Source: an uncultured Oscillospiraceae bacterium
GTDB taxonomy: Bacteria > Bacillota > Clostridia > Oscillospirales > Ruminococcaceae
Direction of reading: 5' to 3'
NCBI GenBank assembly: GCA_910587465.1
Contig: CAJUMS010000003.1
Coordinates: 7,196 to 71,195, forward strand
DNA: 64,000 nucleotides
A program made the translations under genes and the position numbers. Below, in pieces: positions 42,821 through 49,672 of this stretch. The first letter of the stretch is position 1; each line of letters starts with the position of its first letter. A model generated the notes under the pieces. It was not told the DNA's origin, ran no database searches, and saw only the letters and a program-made list of their open reading frames with translations.

Positions 42821-43390
42821 TTAACCTTTGCCGTCTCCGCCGTCAGCATCTGGCTTAGCATCTGGCTTAGCATCTGCCTTAGCAGGAGCATCACCTGTCT
42901 GCACCATATCACCGGCAACAATATCAGCAAGTTTTATTCCCTTAACTGTATCACCTGCTTTTCCGGCACCAACCATACCGTTGTTCATATCCCAGTGAGC
43001 GATAAAAGCTCCTTCCTGATATTCAACTACAGAAACTTCACCTTTATCGTTGATTTTAACCAATGCTTTTTTGTCACCGCCCAATTCGGGAATCTGCTTT
43101 TTAATGTACTCTGCCATTGTCTGTTCGGGATTACCATCATCCATATCAACCTTTACAACAGGCGTACAGAGCTTGCCTGTCTTGGACATTACCGTAGACG
43201 CAAAAGTCTTAGCCAAGTTCTGAATAGACTGACAGGTGCTTTCCGCGGATCTCTTACGAGAGCTCTCGATTACGCCGGACAGCGTAGGAATAAGGATAGC
43301 GGCGAGAACGCCAATGATCGCGATAACAACGATCAACTCAACGAGCGTAAAGCCCTTTTTGGCTCTGAGAGCCTGAAGTTTCTTTATCAT
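42821..43390 (-). CDS. Type IV pilin-like (type II pseudopilin) protein
   Basis: 189 residues from ATG 43390 (AGGAGG upstream). A short basic leader ends in KKG, then the prepilin cleavage motif G|FTLVELIVVIAIIGVLAAIL with the conserved Glu5. A soluble domain follows. Residues about 165-189 are an Asp/Ala/Lys/Pro-rich tail coded by a 12-bp tandem repeat (three units, 42845-42880). No peptidase, ATPase or platform gene lies nearby, so assembly would depend on genes elsewhere. Regulated by the divergent XRE repressor through three operators. The leader RNA has several hairpins, including one with a 9-bp stem (43420-43443). Confidence 0.82.
   Translation of the reverse strand: MIKKLQALRAKKGFTLVELIVVIAIIGVLAAILIPTLSGVIESSRKRSAESTCQSIQNLAKTFASTVMSKTGKLCTPVVKVDMDDGNPEQTMAEYIKKQIPELGGDKKALVKINDKGEVSVVEYQEGAFIAHWDMNNGMVGAGKAGDTVKGIKLADIVAGDMVQTGDAPAKADAKPDAKPDADGGDGKG
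42845..42880. repeat. 12-bp tandem repeat in the pilin tail
   Basis: Three head-to-tail copies of AGCATCTGGCTT (the third with one mismatch). They code for repeats of Lys-Pro-Asp-Ala in the pilin C-terminus. Copy number could vary by slippage without a frame change. Confidence 0.7.
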
Positions 43391-43559
43391 AATAAAGACC
43401 TCCTGTAAAAAAATTTTTTCCCGCACAAGGAATTTTGTGCGGGTTTTATATATAACCACGTCGTGGCTATATTCCGCATTGCGCCTTTCGGCGTTTCCCT
43501 CTTTTGCTCATTTTGTATATATTTGAGAATTACTACATTTATGTAGTGTTTCTAAAGCT
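43391..43559 (-). promoter_or_regulatory. Structured leader of the pilin gene
   Basis: About 170 bases of untranslated leader on the minus strand. Three hairpins are visible: GCGCC...GGCGT (near 43485), a CCACGTCGTGG palindrome (near 43458) and a strong CCCGCACAA/TTGTGCGGG stem (43420-43443) followed by an A-run then a T-run. The last could act as an attenuator or stabiliser. Confidence 0.4.
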
Positions 43560-43615
43560 ATTATACTACACAACGGTAGTTTTGTCAATACTACAAATAT
43601 GTAGTGTGATATAAT
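43532..43615. promoter_or_regulatory. Divergent promoters with three XRE operators
   Basis: Three 16-bp palindromes of the form ACTACA-N4-TGTAGT: 43532-43547, 43565-43580 (one arm GGTAGT) and 43590-43605. The pilin promoter on the minus strand is TTGACA (43583-43588), 17 bases, TATAAT (43560-43565), so operator 2 lies in its spacer. A TATAAT at 43610-43615 serves the XRE gene and lies next to operator 3. Confidence 0.75.
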
Positions 43616-43649
43616 TTGTACAAAATATTAAAAGAAAGGAAGTTTTTTT

Positions 43650-43874
43650 GTGAAAAATTACTATGAACGAATGCGTGATCTTCGCGAAGACAGCGATCTG
43701 CGGCAGTCGGATATGGCTGATATCCTGGGACTAACCAACCAGCAGGCATATCAGCGATACGAGGCAGGGCGCGCGCTAATGCCAATTCACCTGCTGATCA
43801 AAGTCGCAAAACAATTTGAGGTCTCTCTCGATTATCTATGCGGACTTACCGATGATAAACGCAAATTCTGGTAA
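43650..43874 (+). CDS. XRE-family transcriptional regulator
   Basis: 74 residues from GTG 43650 with GAAAGGA 9 bases upstream. It is a single helix-turn-helix domain: MRDLREDSDLRQSDMADILG, LTNQQAYQRYEAGRALMPIH, LIKVAKQFEVSLDYLCGLTD. It is a typical phage-repressor-like regulator with no sensing domain. The gene is divergent from the pilin gene, and the shared intergenic region has three matching operators, so it probably represses both. Confidence 0.85.
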   Translation: MKNYYERMRDLREDSDLRQSDMADILGLTNQQAYQRYEAGRALMPIHLLIKVAKQFEVSLDYLCGLTDDKRKFW

Positions 43875-43911
43875 GCGCATGGACGATCGGGAGATTTTTT
43901 TGTCAAATATC

Positions 43912-43940
43912 TTGTAATTGTGGAACATTTCTGTTATAAT
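43912..43940 (+). promoter_or_regulatory. Sigma-A promoter of pyrB
   Basis: TTGTAA (43912-43917), 17-base spacer, TATAAT (43935-43940). The TTG start is only 23 bases downstream, so there is almost no leader and no room for a pyrimidine attenuator. Confidence 0.7.
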
Positions 43941-43962
43941 TGTTGTAACAGAGGTGATTTTT

Positions 43963-45039
43963 TTGAAAAATTTTAACAATCTGGTGGATATGGACGATTA
44001 TACCGTTCCGCAGTGGAACGAGATAATCGACCTCGCAGAGAAAATCAAGGCAAACCCTTCGGAATACTCCGAAAAATGCAAAGGGAAAATAATGGCGACA
44101 CTGTTCTACGAGCCGTCGACACGCACGCAAATGAGCTTTCAGGCGGCAATGATACGTTTGGGCGGCAATATTATCGGCTTTGACAACCCGAGCAACTCCT
44201 CCGTTGCCAAGGGAGAAAACCTTAAAGACACAATCAAGATTGTCAGCACCTACTCCGATATCCTTGTAATGCGCCACACGCAGGAGGGCTCGGCAAAGGC
44301 GGCTGCGCTTGTCGCGGACTGTCACGTCATCAACGCGGGCGACGGCGGACACCTCCACCCCACCCAGACTCTCACCGACCTGCTTACGCTGAAGTGCGAG
44401 CTCGGTCGTCTGGACAACCTTACCGTGGGTCTCTGCGGCGATTTGAAATACGGCAGGACGGTTCATTCGCTTGTTAAGGCGCTTTCGTGCTATACGAACA
44501 ACAAATTCGTGCTTATCTCCACGCCCGATTTGGCACTGCCGAGCTATATCAAGGACGTTATTAAGGCGCGCGGCTCGGAGTTCACCGAGGTCAACACGAT
44601 AGACGAAGCAATCAAAGACCTAGATATGCTGTATATGACGCGTATCCAGCGCGAGCGCTTCGCCGACGACAGCGAATACGAGCGCCAGAAGGATGTGTAC
44701 TGTCTCACCAAGGCGAAAATGCAGTACGCACACAAGGACATGATAGTAATGCACCCTCTCCCACGCGTCAACGAGATAGAGGTATCCGTCGACGACGACC
44801 CCCGCGCGGCGTATTTCCGTCAGGCGAACAACGGAATGTACGTCAGAATGGCGCTTATCCTGTACACCATGACCCGCGAGCCGAAGATCAAGCCCCTGCT
44901 CGTCGGCGAGATACATAAGGATATCGCCTGCACCAATCCCAAATGCGTTACTCATACCGAGGAATACCTCCCGCACAGCTTTATTAACCGCGGGGATATT
45001 TTGGTATGCGAATACTGCGATGAACGAATTCTTTTATAA
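43963..45039 (+). CDS. pyrB: Aspartate carbamoyltransferase with C-terminal PyrI-type zinc tail
   Basis: 358 residues from TTG 43963 (GAGGTG 6 bases upstream). The carbamoyl-phosphate site is FYEPSTRTQMSF; other family motifs are HPTQTLTDL and HPLPRVNEI. It catalyses the first committed step of pyrimidine synthesis. Residues about 322-358 are an added zinc ribbon: CTNPKC, 20 residues, CEYC. This matches the C-x4-C and C-x2-C of the PyrI (regulatory chain) zinc domain that contacts PyrB. The nucleotide-binding part of PyrI is absent, and no pyrI gene lies in the window. A plain PyrB is about 305 residues. A strong terminator follows. Confidence 0.9.
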   Translation: MKNFNNLVDMDDYTVPQWNEIIDLAEKIKANPSEYSEKCKGKIMATLFYEPSTRTQMSFQAAMIRLGGNIIGFDNPSNSSVAKGENLKDTIKIVSTYSDILVMRHTQEGSAKAAALVADCHVINAGDGGHLHPTQTLTDLLTLKCELGRLDNLTVGLCGDLKYGRTVHSLVKALSCYTNNKFVLISTPDLALPSYIKDVIKARGSEFTEVNTIDEAIKDLDMLYMTRIQRERFADDSEYERQKDVYCLTKAKMQYAHKDMIVMHPLPRVNEIEVSVDDDPRAAYFRQANNGMYVRMALILYTMTREPKIKPLLVGEIHKDIACTNPKCVTHTEEYLPHSFINRGDILVCEYCDERILL

Positions 45040-45076
45040 CAAAACGCCAAGGTCAAGGCGCGTTCATTATAAAAGT

Positions 45077-45116
45077 ATTGCGGTGTCGAGCGAAAGCGCT
45101 TGACACCGCAATTTTC
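45077..45116 (+). terminator. Terminator of pyrB
   Basis: Long stem ATTGCGGTGTC/GACACCGCAAT with an inner GAGCG-AAAG-CGCTT hairpin, followed by TTTT. Confidence 0.85.
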
Positions 45117-45158
45117 TATGAAACGAATTTAAAAAGGCATTGCCATTCTCTGCTTTTT

Positions 45159-45656
45159 TTAGTTGAATGTTATATTAAGCTGCTGTATCAGCTCTTTAAT
45201 GTCGCTCATTTGCATTACATAGCATATAAAATGAACAAGGCTCGGGTTTCCGAAAAATATCACTATCCACCCCGACAGCTTGACGGGTCTAGCGATGTGA
45301 AAGAACAGACCCGAAAACACCAGCGATATCAGGAGCAGTATCCCCTCCGCTATCATCATCACCCCGAAGTCGAGGAACTCCCCCGCAATGCTCACCGCCG
45401 CAAGAGTAAACAAAGATATCATCAGGCGCGGCAAAAAATGCTCCGAGGTATCTATACGCATTATTAGGGTCAGCAATAGCGGCAGCACCCCACACACCGC
45501 GAACACTATGATATAGCTCCACCTATGCATGAAGTGTATAGCAAGGTCGCCCAGCGCGAACGAGCCGCTTATATACTTATACGCCGCCCAGACCATTATC
45601 CCCACGGGAAACGCAAGCGAACCGAACAACTCGTATTTTGTGAGTTTGTGTTTCAT
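45159..45656 (-). CDS. Hypothetical integral membrane protein
   Basis: 165 residues from ATG 45656 with GGAGG just upstream. About five membrane segments (SLAFPVGIMVWAAYKYI, YIIVFAVCGVLPLLLTLIM, RLMISLFTLAAVSIAGEF, GVMMIAEGILLLISLVFSG, LSGWIVIFFGNPSLVHFICY). No family recognised. It stands between the terminators of pyrB and of the Oad/SIMPL operon and therefore has its own short transcription unit. Confidence 0.6.
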   Translation of the reverse strand: MKHKLTKYELFGSLAFPVGIMVWAAYKYISGSFALGDLAIHFMHRWSYIIVFAVCGVLPLLLTLIMRIDTSEHFLPRLMISLFTLAAVSIAGEFLDFGVMMIAEGILLLISLVFSGLFFHIARPVKLSGWIVIFFGNPSLVHFICYVMQMSDIKELIQQLNITFN

Positions 45657-45678
45657 CTGTCCTCCGTGTTTAAGTAAA

Positions 45679-45706
45679 AAGGCTTGCCGTGAATTAAGCA
45701 AGCCTT
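45679..45706 (-). terminator. Terminator of oadG-oadB-SIMPL operon
   Basis: 9-bp stem AAGGCTTGC/GCAAGCCTT with a 10-base loop, followed by TTTTT on the minus strand. Confidence 0.8.
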
Positions 45707-45712
45707 GATTTG

Positions 45713-46366
45713 TTAAGTTATTTCCCAGACAAAGGCTGCGCTGTCCCGCGACTTAATATCTTCGGGCTCAAACTCGGGAACCGCGCCTGCGGCAACGATA
45801 CCGCGCTCCCTTTCCATTGTGTAGGCGCTTGCTGAAAAGACGTTGATATCCGTCCAATCGTAATCAATCTTGAGCAATGTGCCGAGCTTTGCTCCCGACG
45901 CCTCACAGAGAATCTCCGCTTTCCGACGTGCGTTCTCGGTTGCCGATTTCAGCAGCTCCTCACTGATAATCTCAGGATTTTTCAACGTAAACTGTATTGA
46001 GAATTCGGCGTTTGCGCCGCTGTCGGAAATCGCCGTGAGCGTATCCGCAAGCCTTTTCGCGTCCATATCGAACGACAGCTTAAGCGTGTATCGACAAACA
46101 TATCCCGCGAAAACATTGTGATATCTTCCGTTCTCATCAGTCTCGCCCTCGTAATTAGTACGAACGTTGAACGAGAGCGTCTTTAAATCTTCTTTGGCAA
46201 AGCCGGAGGAAATAACCGCTTTTTGAAGCAGTTCTATACGCTTATTTGCGTTCTCAACGGACTTGGTATACTCCAAATCCGTTGAAACGATATTAAGCGT
46301 CACGGCGATATAATCGGGCTTTACGGAGGCAGTCCCGATACCTCTTACTGTAATCGTTCTTTCCAT
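45713..46366 (-). CDS. SIMPL domain protein (DUF541)
   Basis: 217 residues from ATG 46366. The opening RTITVRGIGTASVKPDYIAVTLNIVS is the SIMPL/DUF541 signature, and the second half has the repeated segment ENARRKAEILCEASGAKLGTLLKIDY. The family occurs in the periplasm or cytosol of many bacteria (E. coli YggE type) with unclear roles in stress tolerance. No signal peptide is present here. The start lies 4 bases after the oadB stop with a weak Shine-Dalgarno, so translation is probably coupled. Confidence 0.85.
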   Translation of the reverse strand: MERTITVRGIGTASVKPDYIAVTLNIVSTDLEYTKSVENANKRIELLQKAVISSGFAKEDLKTLSFNVRTNYEGETDENGRYHNVFAGYVCRYTLKLSFDMDAKRLADTLTAISDSGANAEFSIQFTLKNPEIISEELLKSATENARRKAEILCEASGAKLGTLLKIDYDWTDINVFSASAYTMERERGIVAAGAVPEFEPEDIKSRDSAAFVWEIT

Positions 46367-46370
46367 AATC

Positions 46371-47657
46371 TTAACCCAATACAGACAGCAGTACGCCCGC
46401 AGCGACTGCCGAGCCGATAACACCCGCTACGTTCGGACCCATTGCGTGCATAAGCAGGAAGTTGGACGGATTAGTCTGCGCGCCAACCTTCTGCGATACA
46501 CGTGCCGCCATAGGTACGGCGGAAACACCCGCAGAGCCGATGAGCGGATTGATCTTCTTTCCGGAGATGATATACATAAGCTTGCCGAGCAGTACGCCGC
46601 AAGCAGTGCCGACACAGAATGCAATAAGCCCGAGCACGATAATGAATATGGTCTTCCAGCTGAGGAAGTTGTCCGCAACGGCAGTAGCGCCAACGGTAAT
46701 ACCGAGGAATATCGTGATGATGTTCATCAATTCATTCTGAGCTGTCTTGACAAGTCTGTCACAAACGCCCGATTCCTTCATGAGGTTGCCGAACATAAGA
46801 ATACCAACCAACGGAGCAGCCGACGGAACGATTAGTGAAACGATAACGGTAACCGCGATCGGGAATACTACCTTCTCAATCTTGGAAACCTCGCGGAGCT
46901 GACCCATCTTTACAGCGCGCTCCTTTTCGGTAGTGAGTGCCTTCATAATAGGCGGCTGAATAACAGGCACCAACGCCATGTACGAGTATGCAGCGACCGC
47001 TATTGAGCCCAACAACTGTGGAGCAAGCTTAGACGTGAGGTAGATTGCCGTAGGACCGTCCGCACCGCCTATAATCGCGGTAGACGCCGCTTCCTTGAGC
47101 GTGAAACCGCTGAACCCTATTCCCGAAAGATCGAAGAAGTTCAGCAAGCAAGCTCCGAGGAACGTAAAGAAGATACCGCCTTGAGCTGCCGCACCGAGCA
47201 AAAAGCTCTTGGGGTTTGCGATCAAAGGGCCGAAATCAGTCATAGAACCGATACCGAGGAAGATAAGCGGCGGATATATCTGAAGCTTAACACCCAGATA
47301 CAGCATATCCAACAAACCGCCCTCGTGCAACACCTTGCCGTAATCCAGCGAGGTCTCGGGCATAAATATCGACATATATATCTGACCGCCCAACCCCGCG
47401 TCAACATACGTCGGCGCGAAGTAGGGGTTAGTTGCGGGATCCCACAGTTCAGGGTGATACAGCCCCGTAAGCGGCAGATTAGTCAGCAACATACCAAATG
47501 CTATCGGCAGCATGAGCAGCGGCTCGTACTGTCTTACAATAGCAAGATAGAACAGGACAAACGATAAAAGGATCATAATTATGCATCTGATATCGCCAAG
47601 CCCCGTAAATCCGGACGTGTCAATCAGTCCGGTTATCGTACTTTGAAATATTTCCAT
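46371..47657 (-). CDS. Sodium-translocating decarboxylase beta subunit (OadB/GcdB/MmdB)
   Basis: 428 residues from ATG 47657 (AAAGGA upstream). It is a multi-pass membrane protein with the family signatures FLGIGSMTDFGPLIANPK and GGADGPTAIYLTSKLAP, whose Asp is needed for sodium movement. It also has a conserved SAVPMAARVSQ and NFLLMHAMGPNVAGVIGSAV at the end. It couples decarboxylation of a biotin-bound carboxyl group to Na+ export. Whether the substrate is oxaloacetate, methylmalonyl-CoA or glutaconyl-CoA depends on the alpha subunit, which is not in the window. Confidence 0.9.
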   Translation of the reverse strand: MEIFQSTITGLIDTSGFTGLGDIRCIIMILLSFVLFYLAIVRQYEPLLMLPIAFGMLLTNLPLTGLYHPELWDPATNPYFAPTYVDAGLGGQIYMSIFMPETSLDYGKVLHEGGLLDMLYLGVKLQIYPPLIFLGIGSMTDFGPLIANPKSFLLGAAAQGGIFFTFLGACLLNFFDLSGIGFSGFTLKEAASTAIIGGADGPTAIYLTSKLAPQLLGSIAVAAYSYMALVPVIQPPIMKALTTEKERAVKMGQLREVSKIEKVVFPIAVTVIVSLIVPSAAPLVGILMFGNLMKESGVCDRLVKTAQNELMNIITIFLGITVGATAVADNFLSWKTIFIIVLGLIAFCVGTACGVLLGKLMYIISGKKINPLIGSAGVSAVPMAARVSQKVGAQTNPSNFLLMHAMGPNVAGVIGSAVAAGVLLSVLG

Positions 47658-47674
47658 GATACGGTTTTCCTTTC

Positions 47675-48154
47675 TCAGAATTGACGCATATTGTCGCTTA
47701 AGCCAGCCATAGACCACGCAGAACGTGCATGGGCATTCTTGTGTTTGCTTATGCTCTTGATAGTGTAAGCAGTACCCTCTGCCTCAGCATAAGCCGCTAT
47801 AGCCGCACTGATAACGGCAACGATCTCTTCATCGTCATCAACATCTTCTTCCTCCTCAACTGGAGCTGCCTGCTCAACGGGCTCTGCAGCGAGCTTAGCC
47901 TTCTCAGCTTCGATAGAGGCAGATTTCTTCTCTACCTTACTCTTGTCGATAGCCTTGAAGATCGTTCCCATCAACCAGAAAAAGAAAATGAGAATCGCCA
48001 GAATAAGGAAAACGACAAGTATTCCCGTAATGGTGAGAATTCCGACAGAGCCCCAGTAATCGGGATCACTGAGCTGATCTTTAGCGCTTCCCAAGCCCTG
48101 AAGCCTGTCGATAGCGCTGCCGCTTTCCGACAGCATACTAAACGCAATGTTCAT
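47675..48154 (-). CDS. OadG-type gamma/delta subunit of sodium-pump decarboxylase
   Basis: 159 residues. One membrane helix (GILTITGILVVFLILAILIF) is followed by a soluble tail with an acidic stretch (EEEEDVDDDEE) and the conserved VAVISAAIAAYAEAEG segment. This is the OadG/MmdD arrangement: a small anchor that holds the carboxyltransferase to the beta subunit. AAGGAG precedes the ATG. First gene of the oadG-oadB-SIMPL operon. The biotin carrier and carboxyltransferase must be elsewhere. Confidence 0.85.
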   Translation of the reverse strand: MNIAFSMLSESGSAIDRLQGLGSAKDQLSDPDYWGSVGILTITGILVVFLILAILIFFFWLMGTIFKAIDKSKVEKKSASIEAEKAKLAAEPVEQAAPVEEEEDVDDDEEIVAVISAAIAAYAEAEGTAYTIKSISKHKNAHARSAWSMAGLSDNMRQF

Positions 48155-48213
48155 CTATAACTACTCCTTTTTCACTCGAAAAAATTCGAGAATTATTTCC
48201 GAAATCAAAATCA

Positions 48214-48242
48214 TTATACTATATTTTCACAAAAATTTCAAC
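48214..48242 (-). promoter_or_regulatory. Sigma-A promoter of oadG operon
   Basis: TTGAAA (48237-48242), 17-base spacer, TATAAT (48214-48219) on the minus strand, 60 bases upstream of the start. Confidence 0.7.
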
Positions 48243-48315
48243 CTATTATTTGAGAATTTTTTGACAAAGTTTTACACGGAAAATACAGCACTTTGCACAA
48301 AACATTACTCATAAA

Positions 48316-48960
48316 TTATATTTTTGTTACAAAACAAAGTATCCCGTGCAAATCATCGGCGATGACAGCGTTATAATAATCGGAAAAATCCTTTGTCGTA
48401 CCCGTCAGAACAGCCGCGAAATCAACTCCTGCAGACTGCGCGGTTTTAGCATCTACAAGACTATCTCCGACATACAACACATCCTGTTTGTCTCTCCCAA
48501 GCGTTTCTACCGCTTTCAGAAGACCCTCGGGATCGGGTTTTTCGCATGTCACGTCCTCGCCGCCAACTATCACGTCTATCAAGTCCTCCGCACCGAATTT
48601 GCGCAGTATCGCCTCAATGCGGTAATGAAATTTTGTTGTAACGATACCCGTTTCGATACCGCGCCGCTTAAACTCCGACAGCATATCCTGCGTGGCATCA
48701 TACAACACCGTGTTGTCCGTCATCACTTCGTCGGCTTTTTCACGGAACAACTTTGCAAAACGCTCCGCGGCGCTCTCGTCAAGACAACCCGTAAGCTCGC
48801 GGAAAGTATCCTTTAATGACAGTCCAATCATCCTTCTTATCTCGGAAACGGATTTCTCCATATAATACATCTCACCTAGAGCATAATTTACACTTAGCAC
48901 AATTCCGTTAGTGCTGTCCCCTAGCGTGTAGTCAAAATCAAAAATAACTGCTTTGTACAT
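48316..48960 (-). CDS. HAD-family hydrolase, phosphoglycolate-phosphatase-like
   Basis: 214 residues from ATG 48960. HAD motif I is VIFDFDYTLGDS, motif II IVTTKF, and motifs III/IV are CEKPDPEGLLKAVE with YVGDSLVDAKTAQSAG. The C1 cap lies at about 20-80. The family dephosphorylates small metabolites (phosphoglycolate, pyrophosphate and similar). The first Asp of motif I and the second Asp (D-F-D) are present. It follows the SDR stop codon by 1 base (GGTTGATATG), so it is translationally coupled in the ClpE operon. The substrate is uncertain. Confidence 0.85.
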   Translation of the reverse strand: MYKAVIFDFDYTLGDSTNGIVLSVNYALGEMYYMEKSVSEIRRMIGLSLKDTFRELTGCLDESAAERFAKLFREKADEVMTDNTVLYDATQDMLSEFKRRGIETGIVTTKFHYRIEAILRKFGAEDLIDVIVGGEDVTCEKPDPEGLLKAVETLGRDKQDVLYVGDSLVDAKTAQSAGVDFAAVLTGTTKDFSDYYNAVIADDLHGILCFVTKI

Positions 48961-48961
48961 A

Positions 48962-49672
48962 TCAACCGCCGAATCCTCCGTCAACACCCAGCACCTGTCC
49001 CGTAATAAAGCGGTTCTCGGCAAGCGCGCGCACCGCCTTAGCGACCTCGGACGGCTTTCCAAGACGGTTTACCGGCGTTTCCCCGACGAGCTCCGCAAGC
49101 TCCTCCTCGGTAAGGTCAACGGTGTTCATAGGGCTGTCGATTACCCCGGGGGCGACCGCGTTCACGGTTATCCCCGACAGTCCCAATTCCTTAGCGAGCG
49201 CCTTTGTAAAACCGATCACGCCCGCCTTTGCCGCCGAATAAGCGACCTCGCAAGACGCGCCGTACACTCCCCATACCGAGGAAACGTTAACGACCGCGCC
49301 GCTTTTTCTGCTCACCATAGACGGCACTACAGCACGGGTAACATTGAAAACGCCCGTAAGATCAACGTCGATCATACGCCGCCAATTCTCGTATGAAGTG
49401 TCGAGAAATGGCTTTATCAGCGATATTCCTGCATTGTTCACCAAGATGTCTATATGCCCGAATTCGCACAGAACGTTCCGAACAGTATTGTTCACGGAGT
49501 TAATATCCGAAACATCCATAGGCGCACAAAAGCAGTTCAGCTTTCCCATAAGCGACCGAGCCAGTTCCTTGTTGGAGTTATACGTGAATATAACATCATC
49601 GGTACGCGCGAATTCCTCCGCGAGAGCCGCGCCGATAGCTCCCGTGCCGCCTGTGATCAAAACCGTGCTCAT
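48962..49672 (-). CDS. SDR-family NAD(P)-dependent oxidoreductase (FabG-like)
   Basis: 236 residues. A Rossmann start (VLITGGTGAIGAALAEEFA), NNAG at about 83, the catalytic Ser in VVNVSSVWG, YSAAKAG (Tyr-x3-Lys) and the C-terminal TGQVLGVDGGFGG identify a classical SDR of the 3-oxoacyl-ACP reductase type. The start overlaps the ClpE-like stop (ATGA). A single FabG-like gene away from a fab cluster may act on another oxo-compound. Operon: DUF5711, CvpA, ClpE-like, SDR, HAD. Confidence 0.85.
   Translation of the reverse strand: MSTVLITGGTGAIGAALAEEFARTDDVIFTYNSNKELARSLMGKLNCFCAPMDVSDINSVNNTVRNVLCEFGHIDILVNNAGISLIKPFLDTSYENWRRMIDVDLTGVFNVTRAVVPSMVSRKSGAVVNVSSVWGVYGASCEVAYSAAKAGVIGFTKALAKELGLSGITVNAVAPGVIDSPMNTVDLTEEELAELVGETPVNRLGKPSEVAKAVRALAENRFITGQVLGVDGGFGG

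Noticed and set aside
42845..42880. Short direct repeats considered as a CRISPR-like array
   Set aside because: Units are 12 bp with no spacers and lie in frame within the pilin gene.
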